Positions 26,436 to 35,058 of a DNA stretch of 64,000 nucleotides are shown in pieces. The stretch is from an uncultured Clostridia bacterium (GTDB taxonomy: Bacteria; Bacillota; Clostridia; TANB77; CAG-508): positions 57,272 through 121,271 of the forward strand of contig CAKPQH010000004.1 of the NCBI GenBank assembly GCA_934178475.1, given 5' to 3'. Numbering within the stretch: the stretch's first letter is position 1; each line of letters begins with the position of its first letter. A model generated the notes under the pieces. The model was not told the origin of the DNA. It ran no database searches and saw only the letters and a program-made list of their open reading frames with translations. The translations under genes were made by a program, and so were the position numbers.

Positions 26436-29400
26436 GTGAGTAAATTGAAAAAATCATTAATAAAAAATAATTTTAAATCCATACATAGAACGAGAAGAAG
26501 ATTTATTTCTATACTGATTATGGCTTTTTTAGGTGTTGGATTTTACTCTGGATTAGTTGCATCAAGTCCTGATATGTTAGATAGTTTAGATAAATATGCG
26601 GATTCAAGCAATTTATATGATATAAACATTATTTCCACTTTAGGCATAACAGAAGATGATATTAATGCTGTTAAACAGATTGATGGTATTGAAAATGCAT
26701 ATGGAATTCAAACTAAAGATTCTCTTTCTAAAATAGATGATAAAGAAAATATATGTAAAGTAATTGAGTATAATGAAAATATAAATGTTCCTGTAGTAAT
26801 TGCCGGAAGAAATATTCAAAATGAACATGAATGTTTGTTGGATTCTGCTATTGTTCGTACAGGTTCTGATGCAAAGGACTATATAGGAAAAAAGATAATT
26901 TTAGAAAATGAAGATAAAGATTCAAATGATAATCCTATATTTACTGTAAAAGAATTTGAAATAGTTGGAATTGCTGAAACTCCTATTTATATCTCTGGTG
27001 AAAGAGGTAATACTTCAATAGGAAATGGTACCATTTCTTTTTATATTTTTACACAAGATAATGTTATAAATATGGATTATTATACAGGTTTATATGCCAC
27101 TGTTAAAGGAGCAAAAGATGTAGTAACTAATAGTGAAGAATATTTAAATTTAGTTAACCCTGTACTAGATAAAATAGAAAATATTAAACAGGAACGTGAA
27201 GATAGTAGATATAATCAATTAATTAATGATGCAACTAATAAAATAAATGACGCTCAAAAAGAATTTGATGATAAAAAGCATGATGTAGAAAATGAATTAC
27301 AGGATGCAAAAGATAAGTTAGATAATGCTGAAAATGAAATTAATTCATCTGAAAAAAAATTATTAAATGCTGAAAATGAATTAAAAAAACAAGAAAATGT
27401 AGCTAACAACAAATTTGAAAGTCTTACAAATCAACTTAATGCTGGTGAAAAAGAGCTTTCTAATCAATATTTAAATTTAGAGGCTGCAAAACAAACATTA
27501 AATACTAAAAAAGAAGAAACAACTCAAATTATTACTCAAATAAATGATAAAATTTTGCTTGCAACTAATACCTTAAATACTTTGAAATCTCAAAAGGAAG
27601 CACTAGAATCTCAATCAATTGATACTACTCAAATCGATGCACAAATTAATTCTATACAAAGTTCTTTATCAGATTTGCAGAATACAAAAGCTTCAATAGA
27701 AGCAGAAATTTCACAGTCTGAAAATAAATTAGTATTATGGGAAAATGAATTAAATTCAAAAAAACAAGAGATATCAAATCAAAAGATTCAATTAGAGACT
27801 GCTAAAAAAGATTCTTCATCTAAGATAAAGACAGCAAAAGCTGAAATTGAATCAAATAAAAATAAATTAAATGAAAGTAAAGAAACTTTAGAACAAAAAC
27901 GAAAAGAATATGAAAATGGTAAAAAAGAAGCTGATGAAAAATTAAGTGAAGCTCAAGTTAAACTAGATGATGCTAAAGAAGAAATTAAAAAAATAGAAAA
28001 ATGTAAGTGGTATATTCAAGATAGACTTGATAATACTGGATACAATAATATTTTTGATGCTATAAAAACTATGTCAAATATTTCTAAAATGTTCCCAATT
28101 ATATTTTATTTAGTAGCTGTACTTATAAGTTTAACTTCTATGACTAGAATGATTGAAGAAGAGAGAATTGAAATTGGTACTTTAAAGGCTTTAGGATATA
28201 CTAATATGCAAATAATGTCAAAGTATTTGATATATTCAGTTCTTGCTTGTACAATAGGTGGTTTTTTAGGTATGACTGTTGGTTTATATTTTCTTCCTAA
28301 TATAGTATGGATTTTATATGACATGATATATAATATTCCTCATTTTTATTGTACTTATAGAGTCGGTATTGGAATTGTTGGAATTATAATTTCTTTTGTT
28401 TGTATTGGTGGTGCTACAATATTTGTTGCTAAACAAGAATTAAAGCAAATGCCATCAGTATTAATGAGACCTAAGCCTCCTAAAAAAGGTAAAAAAATAT
28501 TATTAGAAAAAATACCATTTATTTGGAAAAGATTTAATTTTTCACACAAAGTAACTGCTAGGAATATTTTTAGATATAAAAAGAGAGCTATTATGACAAT
28601 TGTTGGAATTGCAGGTTGTACAGGTCTTATGCTTACAGGCTTTGGAATTAAAGATTCTATTATGGATATTCCTACAGATCAATTTGAAGGGATTTTTAAA
28701 TATGATGCATCTATTTCTTTATCAAACACAAATGGATTAAGCGATTTAGAAAAATATTTACAAGATAATGAAAATATCGAAAATTATGTTGAAATATGTG
28801 CTACAACTGGAAAGTTAAAAAACACAACCAAAAATTTTAATGTTACTGTTTTTGTACCAAATTCATTAGATACTTATTCTAATGCTTATAATTTGACTAA
28901 TTACCAAACTAATGAATCTATTACTTTAGATAATAATGGTATAATTATAACTGATAAGGCTGCAGATATGCTTGGTGTCACTTATGGAGATTATATTACT
29001 TTTGTCGATACTGATGATATAGAATATCAATTCAAAGTTGAAAATATTGCTAAAAATCATGTTGGCCATTATGTGTATATGACAAAAGAGTTTTATGAAC
29101 AAAATATAAAATCTTATAAAACTAATATGATCTATATTAATTATAATACTTCAGATGATGACACCAAAAATAACATTTCAGAAGATATTTTAAATATAGA
29201 TGGTGTTGCTTCTGTGTCTGTAATAAGTGCTTTGATGAAAACCGTAAGTGATATGTTAAATACTATGAACTATGTAGTTATAATACTTATAGTTTCTTCT
29301 GCTTTACTTGCCTTTGTTGTTTTATATAATCTTGCTAATATAAATATAGCTGAAAGGCAAAGAGAGATAGCTACTTTGAAAGTTTTAGGTTTTCATGATA

Positions 29401-29666
29401 AAGAAGTCGATAATTATATAAATAAAGAAAATATTATTTTTACGTTGTTAGGAATAGTTTTTGGATTAATTTTCGGAACATTTTTGACTTCTGGAATAAT
29501 ATCAAGTATAGAAATAGACTCTCTAAGATTTATGAAAAATATAAGGATTTTAAGTTATGTCTATTCTGCTGTTATTACAATTTTATTTTCTTTTATTGTT
29601 AATTTTATAATTCATTTTATTCTTAAAAAAATAGATATGATTGAAAGTCTGAAGAGTGTTGAATAA
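26436..29666 (+). CDS. FtsX/MacB-like permease with a large extracellular coiled coil
   Basis: 1076 residues. TM1 is near residues 25-42; a long extracellular region follows with a MacB-like periplasmic core (~50-245) and a heptad-rich coiled coil of about 270 residues (~245-525, many Lys/Glu/Asn/Gln-rich repeats). The first FtsX domain (three helices, ISLTSMTRMIEEERIEIGTLKALGYT) is at ~545-680, then a second copy begins at TM5 near 715 with another extracellular core and a final FtsX domain (IAERQREIATLKVLGFHDKEVDNYI). GTG start, AAGGAT upstream. Such transporters are implicated in peptide resistance or peptidoglycan-hydrolase control; substrate here unknown. Confidence 0.88.
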   Translation: MSKLKKSLIKNNFKSIHRTRRRFISILIMAFLGVGFYSGLVASSPDMLDSLDKYADSSNLYDINIISTLGITEDDINAVKQIDGIENAYGIQTKDSLSKIDDKENICKVIEYNENINVPVVIAGRNIQNEHECLLDSAIVRTGSDAKDYIGKKIILENEDKDSNDNPIFTVKEFEIVGIAETPIYISGERGNTSIGNGTISFYIFTQDNVINMDYYTGLYATVKGAKDVVTNSEEYLNLVNPVLDKIENIKQEREDSRYNQLINDATNKINDAQKEFDDKKHDVENELQDAKDKLDNAENEINSSEKKLLNAENELKKQENVANNKFESLTNQLNAGEKELSNQYLNLEAAKQTLNTKKEETTQIITQINDKILLATNTLNTLKSQKEALESQSIDTTQIDAQINSIQSSLSDLQNTKASIEAEISQSENKLVLWENELNSKKQEISNQKIQLETAKKDSSSKIKTAKAEIESNKNKLNESKETLEQKRKEYENGKKEADEKLSEAQVKLDDAKEEIKKIEKCKWYIQDRLDNTGYNNIFDAIKTMSNISKMFPIIFYLVAVLISLTSMTRMIEEERIEIGTLKALGYTNMQIMSKYLIYSVLACTIGGFLGMTVGLYFLPNIVWILYDMIYNIPHFYCTYRVGIGIVGIIISFVCIGGATIFVAKQELKQMPSVLMRPKPPKKGKKILLEKIPFIWKRFNFSHKVTARNIFRYKKRAIMTIVGIAGCTGLMLTGFGIKDSIMDIPTDQFEGIFKYDASISLSNTNGLSDLEKYLQDNENIENYVEICATTGKLKNTTKNFNVTVFVPNSLDTYSNAYNLTNYQTNESITLDNNGIIITDKAADMLGVTYGDYITFVDTDDIEYQFKVENIAKNHVGHYVYMTKEFYEQNIKSYKTNMIYINYNTSDDDTKNNISEDILNIDGVASVSVISALMKTVSDMLNTMNYVVIILIVSSALLAFVVLYNLANINIAERQREIATLKVLGFHDKEVDNYINKENIIFTLLGIVFGLIFGTFLTSGIISSIEIDSLRFMKNIRILSYVYSAVITILFSFIVNFIIHFILKKIDMIESLKSVE

Positions 29667-29697
29667 ATAAATGGTTCCTGTTATAGGAACCATTTAT
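29667..29697. terminator. Bidirectional terminator
   Basis: AAATGGTTCCT (29669-29679) pairs perfectly with AGGAACCATTT (29685-29695) between the permease gene and the convergent YHYH gene. Confidence 0.85.
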
Positions 29698-30408
29698 TTA
29701 TTTATTTTTTTCTTTACTTTTTATTTTTTTATAACCAAAATATCCTCCTACTCCTAGTATGCATGCTGACACAAAGCCTTTAAATGCATCTGCATCATTT
29801 TGATTATTTTCTTCTTTATCGTTGTTTGTATTATTTTTATCAATTGTAGTTGCTTGAATCGTATTATTTTCTGCTTTTACCTCTTCTTTTACTTCTATTT
29901 TTATTGTATTTGTTTTCCCATTTGAATTACTTACCGTTATATCTACCCTTCCTGCTTTCTTACCTGTAATTTTTCCTTCTTGACTGATTGTTGCTATATT
30001 TTCATCACTGGATTTCCATGTTATATTTTTATCTGTTGCATTATCAGGAAATACAGTTGCTGTTAATGTCTTGCTTTCACCTACTTCTATACTTTCTATT
30101 TTCTCATTTATTTTTACTTCTGTTACATCTATTGAAGTTGGTTTTTGAACACTTTCAGTTTCTTTTGAGCTTTCTGATTTTGATTTGCTCTTTGTTGATG
30201 AATATGGACAAACTCCGTTAGGATGTAAATGTGCAGGATGTCCCCCACAATGATAATGGTAACTTCCTAGCCCACTTTTATTTTTAGTATCTTTGTGTCC
30301 ACCACTTGAATCTGTTCTCCCAGAATGAGCATATGAATTAATTCCTATAAAAATTGTACTCATAATTAATAGTATGATTGTTAAAATTTTTAACTTACTT
30401 TTTTTCAT
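29698..30408 (-). CDS. Secreted/anchored YHYH protein with bacterial Ig-like (Big_2) domain
   Basis: Signal peptide (residues 1-28) followed by a mature N-terminus rich in His and Gly: SGRTDSSGGHKDTKNKSGLG then YHYHCGGHPAHLHPNGVCPY, the YHYH-type segment, which has two cysteines and many histidines and probably binds metal. A Big_2 domain (~95-175; SIEVGESKTLTATVFPDNAT, ITWKSSDENIATIS, ITGKKAGRVDITV) follows, then a low-complexity linker and a C-terminal hydrophobic helix with KKIKSKEK tail, so it is likely tethered outside the cell. 236 aa. Role unknown. Confidence 0.78.
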   Translation of the reverse strand: MKKSKLKILTIILLIMSTIFIGINSYAHSGRTDSSGGHKDTKNKSGLGSYHYHCGGHPAHLHPNGVCPYSSTKSKSKSESSKETESVQKPTSIDVTEVKINEKIESIEVGESKTLTATVFPDNATDKNITWKSSDENIATISQEGKITGKKAGRVDITVSNSNGKTNTIKIEVKEEVKAENNTIQATTIDKNNTNNDKEENNQNDADAFKGFVSACILGVGGYFGYKKIKSKEKNK

Positions 30409-30545
30409 ATATATCCCCCTATAATATATTACTTTATATTTTTCGCATAATTTGTCGAAACATGTAAAATATTATATTTTTTAATATTTTTTGTTATTAT
30501 ATATTTTTTCTTTAATCTGGGAATATTTTTGTTTATTATAACTTT

Positions 30546-31040
30546 TTATCTTTCATCTTCTACACTTTTTACTAATGCTGTTTTCATATTGTTCTTATTT
30601 CCTCCATGAATGTCACTATATAAACTATCTCCTATTACCAATACTTTTTCTGGATTTAAATTCATTTTTTCACATGATTTCAAAAAATTCTTTTTTAATG
30701 GTTTATGTGCAAAAGCTATATAATCTATATTTTTTGATTTAAAATATTCTTCTATTTTTTTATCATTTCCATTACTTAATATTATTATTTTAAGTTTATT
30801 TTTTAAACTTTCAATCCATTCTTTATTGCATTCTGGAATATTTTTCATATCTTTTCGTAATGTTTCGTCAACATCTAATATTATTCCTTCTATATTATAT
30901 TCTTGTTTTAGTCGTGTTATCATCTGTTCATCTAAATCTGTTACTTTGTCTACCCTTATATCTGGCTTTATTATTTTTGATAACACATAATTTATCATAT
31001 CTATTATTTTGTCTGCTACTAATTCATCTAATGATTTCAT
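30546..31040 (-). CDS. HAD-family phosphatase, YqeG-like
   Basis: HAD fold with motif I DVDETL (about residues 57-62), motif II ILSNGND, and motif III/IV KPLKKNFL and VLVIGDSLYSDIHGGN. The YqeG group (family IIIA) is found throughout Firmicutes, in some next to ribosome assembly genes; its substrate is not established with certainty. 164 aa. The start overlaps the NUDIX gene stop by 4 bases (ATGA), indicating coupled translation. Confidence 0.8.
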   Translation of the reverse strand: MKSLDELVADKIIDMINYVLSKIIKPDIRVDKVTDLDEQMITRLKQEYNIEGIILDVDETLRKDMKNIPECNKEWIESLKNKLKIIILSNGNDKKIEEYFKSKNIDYIAFAHKPLKKNFLKSCEKMNLNPEKVLVIGDSLYSDIHGGNKNNMKTALVKSVEDER

Positions 31041-31510
31041 TTTATATCATTGTTTATTTGATGTACTGGAAAACTTTTTTCATTTAATATCTTTTTTATA
31101 GTTTTAGGTCTTATATCATAGTTTTCTACTTCGTCTAAGTCTATCCATTCGTACTTCAAATACTCCTCTCCTTCTTTATTTTTTATGGTATCTATAATCT
31201 CTTTGTCTTTTGCATCTTTAAATTCAACTTTGTATACAAAAATTATTTCATGATATTTCTTATCTTCCATGTTAAAGAAATTTTCTATAGTTGCCATATA
31301 TTCCTCAACATTAATATCTTTTCTCATTTCTTCTTTTATTTCTCTTATTATTGTTTCAGTTGAATCTTCTCCTATTTTTACTCTCCCACCTATTAGTGCA
31401 TAATAATTTGTTCTTAAATCTCTATGTAGCAATATTTTATTTTTATGTATTATTATCGCTGCAGATCTTATGTTTAATTTATAGTCTTTTATTTCTATTG
31501 ATAAATCCAT
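31037..31510 (-). CDS. NUDIX hydrolase
   Basis: Hydrolyses a nucleoside diphosphate linked to another group. The NUDIX box is present as GGRVKIGEDSTETIIREIKEEM (G-x5-E-x7-RE-x2-EE pattern). ATG at 31510 with AAGGAGGA upstream is the likely start; a longer form beginning at 31561 lacks an RBS. About 157 aa. Last chromosomal gene before the island; translationally coupled to the HAD gene. Confidence 0.85.
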   Translation of the reverse strand: MDLSIEIKDYKLNIRSAAIIIHKNKILLHRDLRTNYYALIGGRVKIGEDSTETIIREIKEEMRKDINVEEYMATIENFFNMEDKKYHEIIFVYKVEFKDAKDKEIIDTIKNKEGEEYLKYEWIDLDEVENYDIRPKTIKKILNEKSFPVHQINNDIK

Positions 31511-31590
31511 TTGTTCCTCCTTATTTCGTTTTATATTATCATATTTATTTTGCTTTTTCAAATCTGTTGTTTAAGCGTCTTTATTTAAAT

Positions 31591-31606
31591 ACCTTCGGGT
31601 TATGAG
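31591..31606 (+). repeat. Candidate attL of the island
   Basis: ACCTTCGGGTTATGAG matches ACCTTAGGGTTATGAG at 52075-52090 with one mismatch. It lies in the non-coding gap after the NUDIX gene and 124 bases from the first arm-type motif. The identity core is probably GGGTTATGAG. Confidence 0.65.
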
Positions 31607-31799
31607 GGTTACATAACATATTTTATTAGATGTGTTGAATTGTATTGTATGCTAGTGATATTAGTACTTTGCTGGTTTTTTATTTAGTGTTTAATTTTGT
31701 TGAAATTGGGGTGATTTTGAAAATTTGATCCCCAATTTCTCCCCAATTTTTTGCTAGCATATTTAGAAAAATTTATTTATATTTTAGGAGGAAATTTTT
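31607..31799 (+). mobile_element. Left end of integrative element 1
   Basis: Non-coding. Homologous over its length to 39470-39672: both start GGTTACATAA, both contain TTTTTATTTAGTGTTTAATTT and end with the arm motif before an AGGAGG/GGAGG and a small gene. This duplicated end shows that two related elements are present in the island. Confidence 0.7.
31730..31751 (+). repeat. Arm-type repeat, copy 1
   Basis: CCCCAATTTCTCCCCAATTT, a tandem of CCCCAATTT. An inverted AAATTGGGG lies at 31704-31712. Identical 20-mers occur at 39595 and 51935. By analogy with arm (DR2-type) sites bound by the N-terminal domain of Tn916-type integrases these are probably integrase arm sites. Confidence 0.7.
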
Positions 31800-32108
31800 A
31801 TGGAATTTAATAAAAATAAAATACAAGATTTAATGAACGAGTGGATAATTTTTAGAGATGAGGAACTTTGTAAATTGACTAAAGAAGATTTAAAACATTC
31901 TTTAAACTTTGATGATTTTTCTAATTTGGTTTTGAAAAATGTTTCTAAAAAGAGTGAAAAATTTATGTTAAAACAATTGGACAAGTTTTACAATAATATT
32001 ATGGATTTTACTGGTCATTATAATGATAAATATTATAGAGCTGGTTTTGCTGATTGCTTAAATTTAGTTATTATGAGTCTTGGAGGTAATGGTATTGAAA
32101 CTAGGTAA
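31800..32108 (+). CDS. Small helical element-encoded protein (paralogue of 39673-39970)
   Basis: 102 residues, all helical, with MNEWIIFRDEELCKLTKEDLKHSLNFDDF near the start and the C-terminal MDFTGHYNDKYYRAGFADCLNLV. I do not recognise a function; it resembles the small helical proteins (DUF6809-like) seen beside tnpV in clostridial elements. AGGAGG 9 bases upstream of the ATG. Its end overlaps tnpV. A frameshifted paralogue sits in the same place of the second element. Confidence 0.7.
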   Translation: MEFNKNKIQDLMNEWIIFRDEELCKLTKEDLKHSLNFDDFSNLVLKNVSKKSEKFMLKQLDKFYNNIMDFTGHYNDKYYRAGFADCLNLVIMSLGGNGIETR

Positions 32109-32370
32109 ATATGGAATTTTAGCTAAGAAGTATTTGGAAGAATATAAACCTTTTAAGTTTTCTCGTTTGGTTATGGATGGCTCTATTATGGATTATTTAT
32201 TGGAGTTTGAAAATCATTTAAAAGGTTATGCTAATTTAATTGAACTTGAACTTAAAGAAAAGTATCCTGCTCCTTCTGAAAAAGAGAGTTTTATTGAGCA
32301 AGTTAAGTATTTGAATATGATTCAGGAGATGGTGGATGAGTTTGTGAAAGAGGAAGTTAAGTTAGTATAA
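32095..32370 (+). CDS. tnpV: TnpV-like transposon-encoded protein
   Basis: About 91 residues with the TnpV pattern: KYGILAKKYLEEYKPFKFSRLVMDGSI, then a helical region ending LNMIQEMVDEFVKEEVKLV. TnpV proteins accompany clostridial mobilizable transposons such as Tn4451/Tn4453; their function is not established. Start chosen as TTG at 32095, 7 bases after GGAGGT; an ATG at 32089 is in frame but only one base from that site. It overlaps the upstream gene by 14 bases. Confidence 0.7.
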   Translation: MKLGKYGILAKKYLEEYKPFKFSRLVMDGSIMDYLLEFENHLKGYANLIELELKEKYPAPSEKESFIEQVKYLNMIQEMVDEFVKEEVKLV

Positions 32371-32374
32371 TTTC

Positions 32375-32413
32375 AAAAAGTGTGAAAATTAATTTCTAAT
32401 TCTCACACTTTTT
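32375..32413. terminator. Bidirectional terminator
   Basis: AAAAAGTGTGA (32375-32385) pairs with TCACACTTTTT (32403-32413) between tnpV and the convergent nuclease gene. Confidence 0.8.
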
Positions 32414-32415
32414 CT

Positions 32416-33906
32416 CTAATAATAATTTTCTATTATTTTAATTTCTTTTTTACATTTATACTCTTTCAATAGATTGCAAAGTTTATTTCTATCATAATAA
32501 CATTCCAATTTTTCTGCTCTACATTTTCCAGAGTTTAATTTTTCTAATGTGTCTAATGCTTTTTTTTCGAACTTTGCTGTAGTGATATAACAAAATTTAC
32601 ATTTTCTATTCTTATCACCTTTGAAATTATCTTGAAATGCTTTAAAAGATGTTTTATATGACCAATTTATTGTATTCTTTTCTTTTTGTTCACCCAAATT
32701 GATTTCAACATCTTTTCTATATGCTTTTAATTCTATGAATATATTCTCATTTTTGGTCTCAATTCTATAATCTATTTCTTTCCCATTAACCATTATTGAA
32801 TGTTCAAAGTTAGTTCCCGATTCTGTATATATTTTTCTGAACACTTCCCCCATCATATATTCAAATAAATTACCTTTCATATTTCCATAATTAGCATTAG
32901 AACCTATTAAATTACATATTTTATCAATTTCCATTATATCTATTTCTTTTTTGTTCTCTACTTCCATATATCTTGAAATAATTCTATCATAATTATCTCC
33001 TAATATTTTTTTTATATCCACACACATATAATTATTTTCTTTAATTATTTTTCTTGCAGCATTTGTAATTTTATCAAAAAATATTATTGGAAAAACTTTT
33101 CTTTTTGTTTCCTTTGTACTATTAATAAAAATGTTTAATCTATCTCTTAATCCCTCAACATCTATCACATCATATGTTGATTTAAAAGAAAAATCAATGA
33201 TTCCTACAGTTTTAGTTTTCGTATTTCTATTTTCTATTCCTACTGTATTAGTAAAGAAAAAAGCATCCCAAATAATATTACCATTTTCAATTCCTTTAAA
33301 ATTATTTTTTTCACCTTTAAAGGTTACTAAATCTTGAATATTAATAATATTTACATCTTTTAACCAATTAATCAAGTTAATTAGAATCTTATTTTCTTTT
33401 TGTAATTCTAATATTTTTTCCTCTAATTCAACATCAATATTATTTTGTCCAATAATAAAAGTTATTCCTTTATATACTTGAACACTTGCTATTTCAAAAT
33501 ACTTTAATTCTTTTATTATATCAACTATTTCCACATTCTTTTCAGATTCAGATGTAACACCTCCTGTAACTTTAGCCAATTCACTATAAGTAATCAAACC
33601 TTTTTGCCTTTTTATTAAACATATTGCTCTATATAATTTCTTTTTATGTTTTTTTACTAATTCCTTTAAATTATTATAATTTGCTTTTTTATTTTTATAT
33701 GCATATGCATAATTATTATTAGAAAATGTTATTGGAGAACTAGAACTGATTTCTTTTTTCTTACTTAAATTACTTATAATTTTTCTAGCATTTGCATTTG
33801 TAATATCAGGAAAATTTTTTTCTAAAGCTTCTATTAACTCGGAACTTATGACAAATTTTTTATTTATCTTTAAATATTCTATAATATATTTTTCTTTTTC
33901 ATTCAT
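32416..33906 (-). CDS. PD-(D/E)XK nuclease-like protein with N-terminal winged-helix region
   Basis: 496 residues. The N-terminal ~150 residues look like two winged-helix units (SELIEALEKNFPDITNANARKIISNLSKK and KGLITYSELAKVTGG). The C-terminal part has a restriction-endonuclease-like core: EIDYRIETKNENIFIELKAY gives Asp near 379 and E-x-K near 391-393. It starts 51 bases after the UvrD-like helicase gene and is read in the same direction, so it is the third gene of the Gabija-like operon. No named family is recognised. It may be an added effector or a DNA-binding regulator of the operon. Confidence 0.65.
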   Translation of the reverse strand: MNEKEKYIIEYLKINKKFVISSELIEALEKNFPDITNANARKIISNLSKKKEISSSSPITFSNNNYAYAYKNKKANYNNLKELVKKHKKKLYRAICLIKRQKGLITYSELAKVTGGVTSESEKNVEIVDIIKELKYFEIASVQVYKGITFIIGQNNIDVELEEKILELQKENKILINLINWLKDVNIINIQDLVTFKGEKNNFKGIENGNIIWDAFFFTNTVGIENRNTKTKTVGIIDFSFKSTYDVIDVEGLRDRLNIFINSTKETKRKVFPIIFFDKITNAARKIIKENNYMCVDIKKILGDNYDRIISRYMEVENKKEIDIMEIDKICNLIGSNANYGNMKGNLFEYMMGEVFRKIYTESGTNFEHSIMVNGKEIDYRIETKNENIFIELKAYRKDVEINLGEQKEKNTINWSYKTSFKAFQDNFKGDKNRKCKFCYITTAKFEKKALDTLEKLNSGKCRAEKLECYYDRNKLCNLLKEYKCKKEIKIIENYY

Positions 33907-33957
33907 ATTTTTTCACACTCCCTATATATAAAGATATTTTTTATAAACATCTCATAC

Positions 33958-35058
33958 TTATTTTAAATATTTACCTTTATACAAATCAAATTTATCTTTC
34001 GATATTACATATACTATATTTTTTGCTCTAGTAAATGCAACATATAATTTATTATTAGTAATTTGGCTTTGTGGTAATATGAAACTATTAGATTTTATAT
34101 TTGAATATTCACCTGTTAATATTACACATGTATTAATAAATGTATCTCCTTTGGATATTCCCCAACCAATAGCATTAAATTTATATATTTTACTATTATT
34201 ATATACTAATTTAACAATACTATCATCATTTAATATAGCATCTATTTCATCTTCTTTTTCTAAAAAAACTATTTTCCCATCTGGATTTTCATCTATAGCA
34301 TCTATATCAATTTTAAATTTTTCTTTTACAAATTCACAAACTTTTTTTGGACATCTTCGTGATTTCTTTAAAGATACTGTGTCCACGTTTAGCCCTAATT
34401 TCTTCAATTTTGCAATATATTGTTCATATGTACAATTATTAAATGGTTTTCCAGAATTATTTTCACCATTTGTAGAATGTTGATAATAATCACCAACTAA
34501 AACTATATTATTACTTTCTTTTATTATCAATTCCAGTAATTCATAATATTTTTCTCTAAAATCTTGTACCTCATCAATATAAATATAATCACAAAATTTA
34601 TTAATATTATTCATTGCTATTTTAAATAAATTTTCATGCTTATTTTTCACATATAAAATTAACTCCGGAATTCTACTGCAATAATATTTGTCTTTTAAAA
34701 CATAATGCTCAAACTCATCTATTCTTTTATATCTAAAATTAGGTTTTCTATTTTTTAATCTAGGTTCTGGTTTTATTTTTATCTCTACACCTTTTATTTT
34801 AATTTCAGATTTATTCCAAAATGTTAAAATCATTCTTTCATAAGGTCTAATAAAATATCTATATAAAAAACTATCAAAGGTTAAAACTAATGTATTATCT
34901 GGAATCTTGCCATATCTATCTATTATTTCTTTTCTTATATTTTTTATATTTTGATTTGTATATGCTAAAACAATATTTCTTTTAGTTTCATCAATATCAT
35001 GTCCTAATTTATATGTTTTTCCTGAACCTGCAACTGCTAAAATTATTCTTTTATCCAT
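33958..35058 (-). CDS. UvrD/Rep-like SF1 helicase, GajB-like
   Basis: 366 residues with ordered SF1A motifs: I AVAGSGKT (8-15), Ia VLAYTNQNI, II YIDEVQD (160-166), III LVGDYYQ (187-193), IV-like SRRCPKKVCEFV, and VI NKLYVAFTRAKN near the end. It is clearly shorter than classical GajB (~490 aa), lacking much of the 1B/2B inserts. The start lies 16 bases inside the 3' end of the OLD nuclease gene, with GAGAGG upstream. In Gabija systems GajB senses DNA ends and stimulates GajA; that role is inferred from the pairing. Confidence 0.82.
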   Translation of the reverse strand: MDKRIILAVAGSGKTYKLGHDIDETKRNIVLAYTNQNIKNIRKEIIDRYGKIPDNTLVLTFDSFLYRYFIRPYERMILTFWNKSEIKIKGVEIKIKPEPRLKNRKPNFRYKRIDEFEHYVLKDKYYCSRIPELILYVKNKHENLFKIAMNNINKFCDYIYIDEVQDFREKYYELLELIIKESNNIVLVGDYYQHSTNGENNSGKPFNNCTYEQYIAKLKKLGLNVDTVSLKKSRRCPKKVCEFVKEKFKIDIDAIDENPDGKIVFLEKEDEIDAILNDDSIVKLVYNNSKIYKFNAIGWGISKGDTFINTCVILTGEYSNIKSNSFILPQSQITNNKLYVAFTRAKNIVYVISKDKFDLYKGKYLK

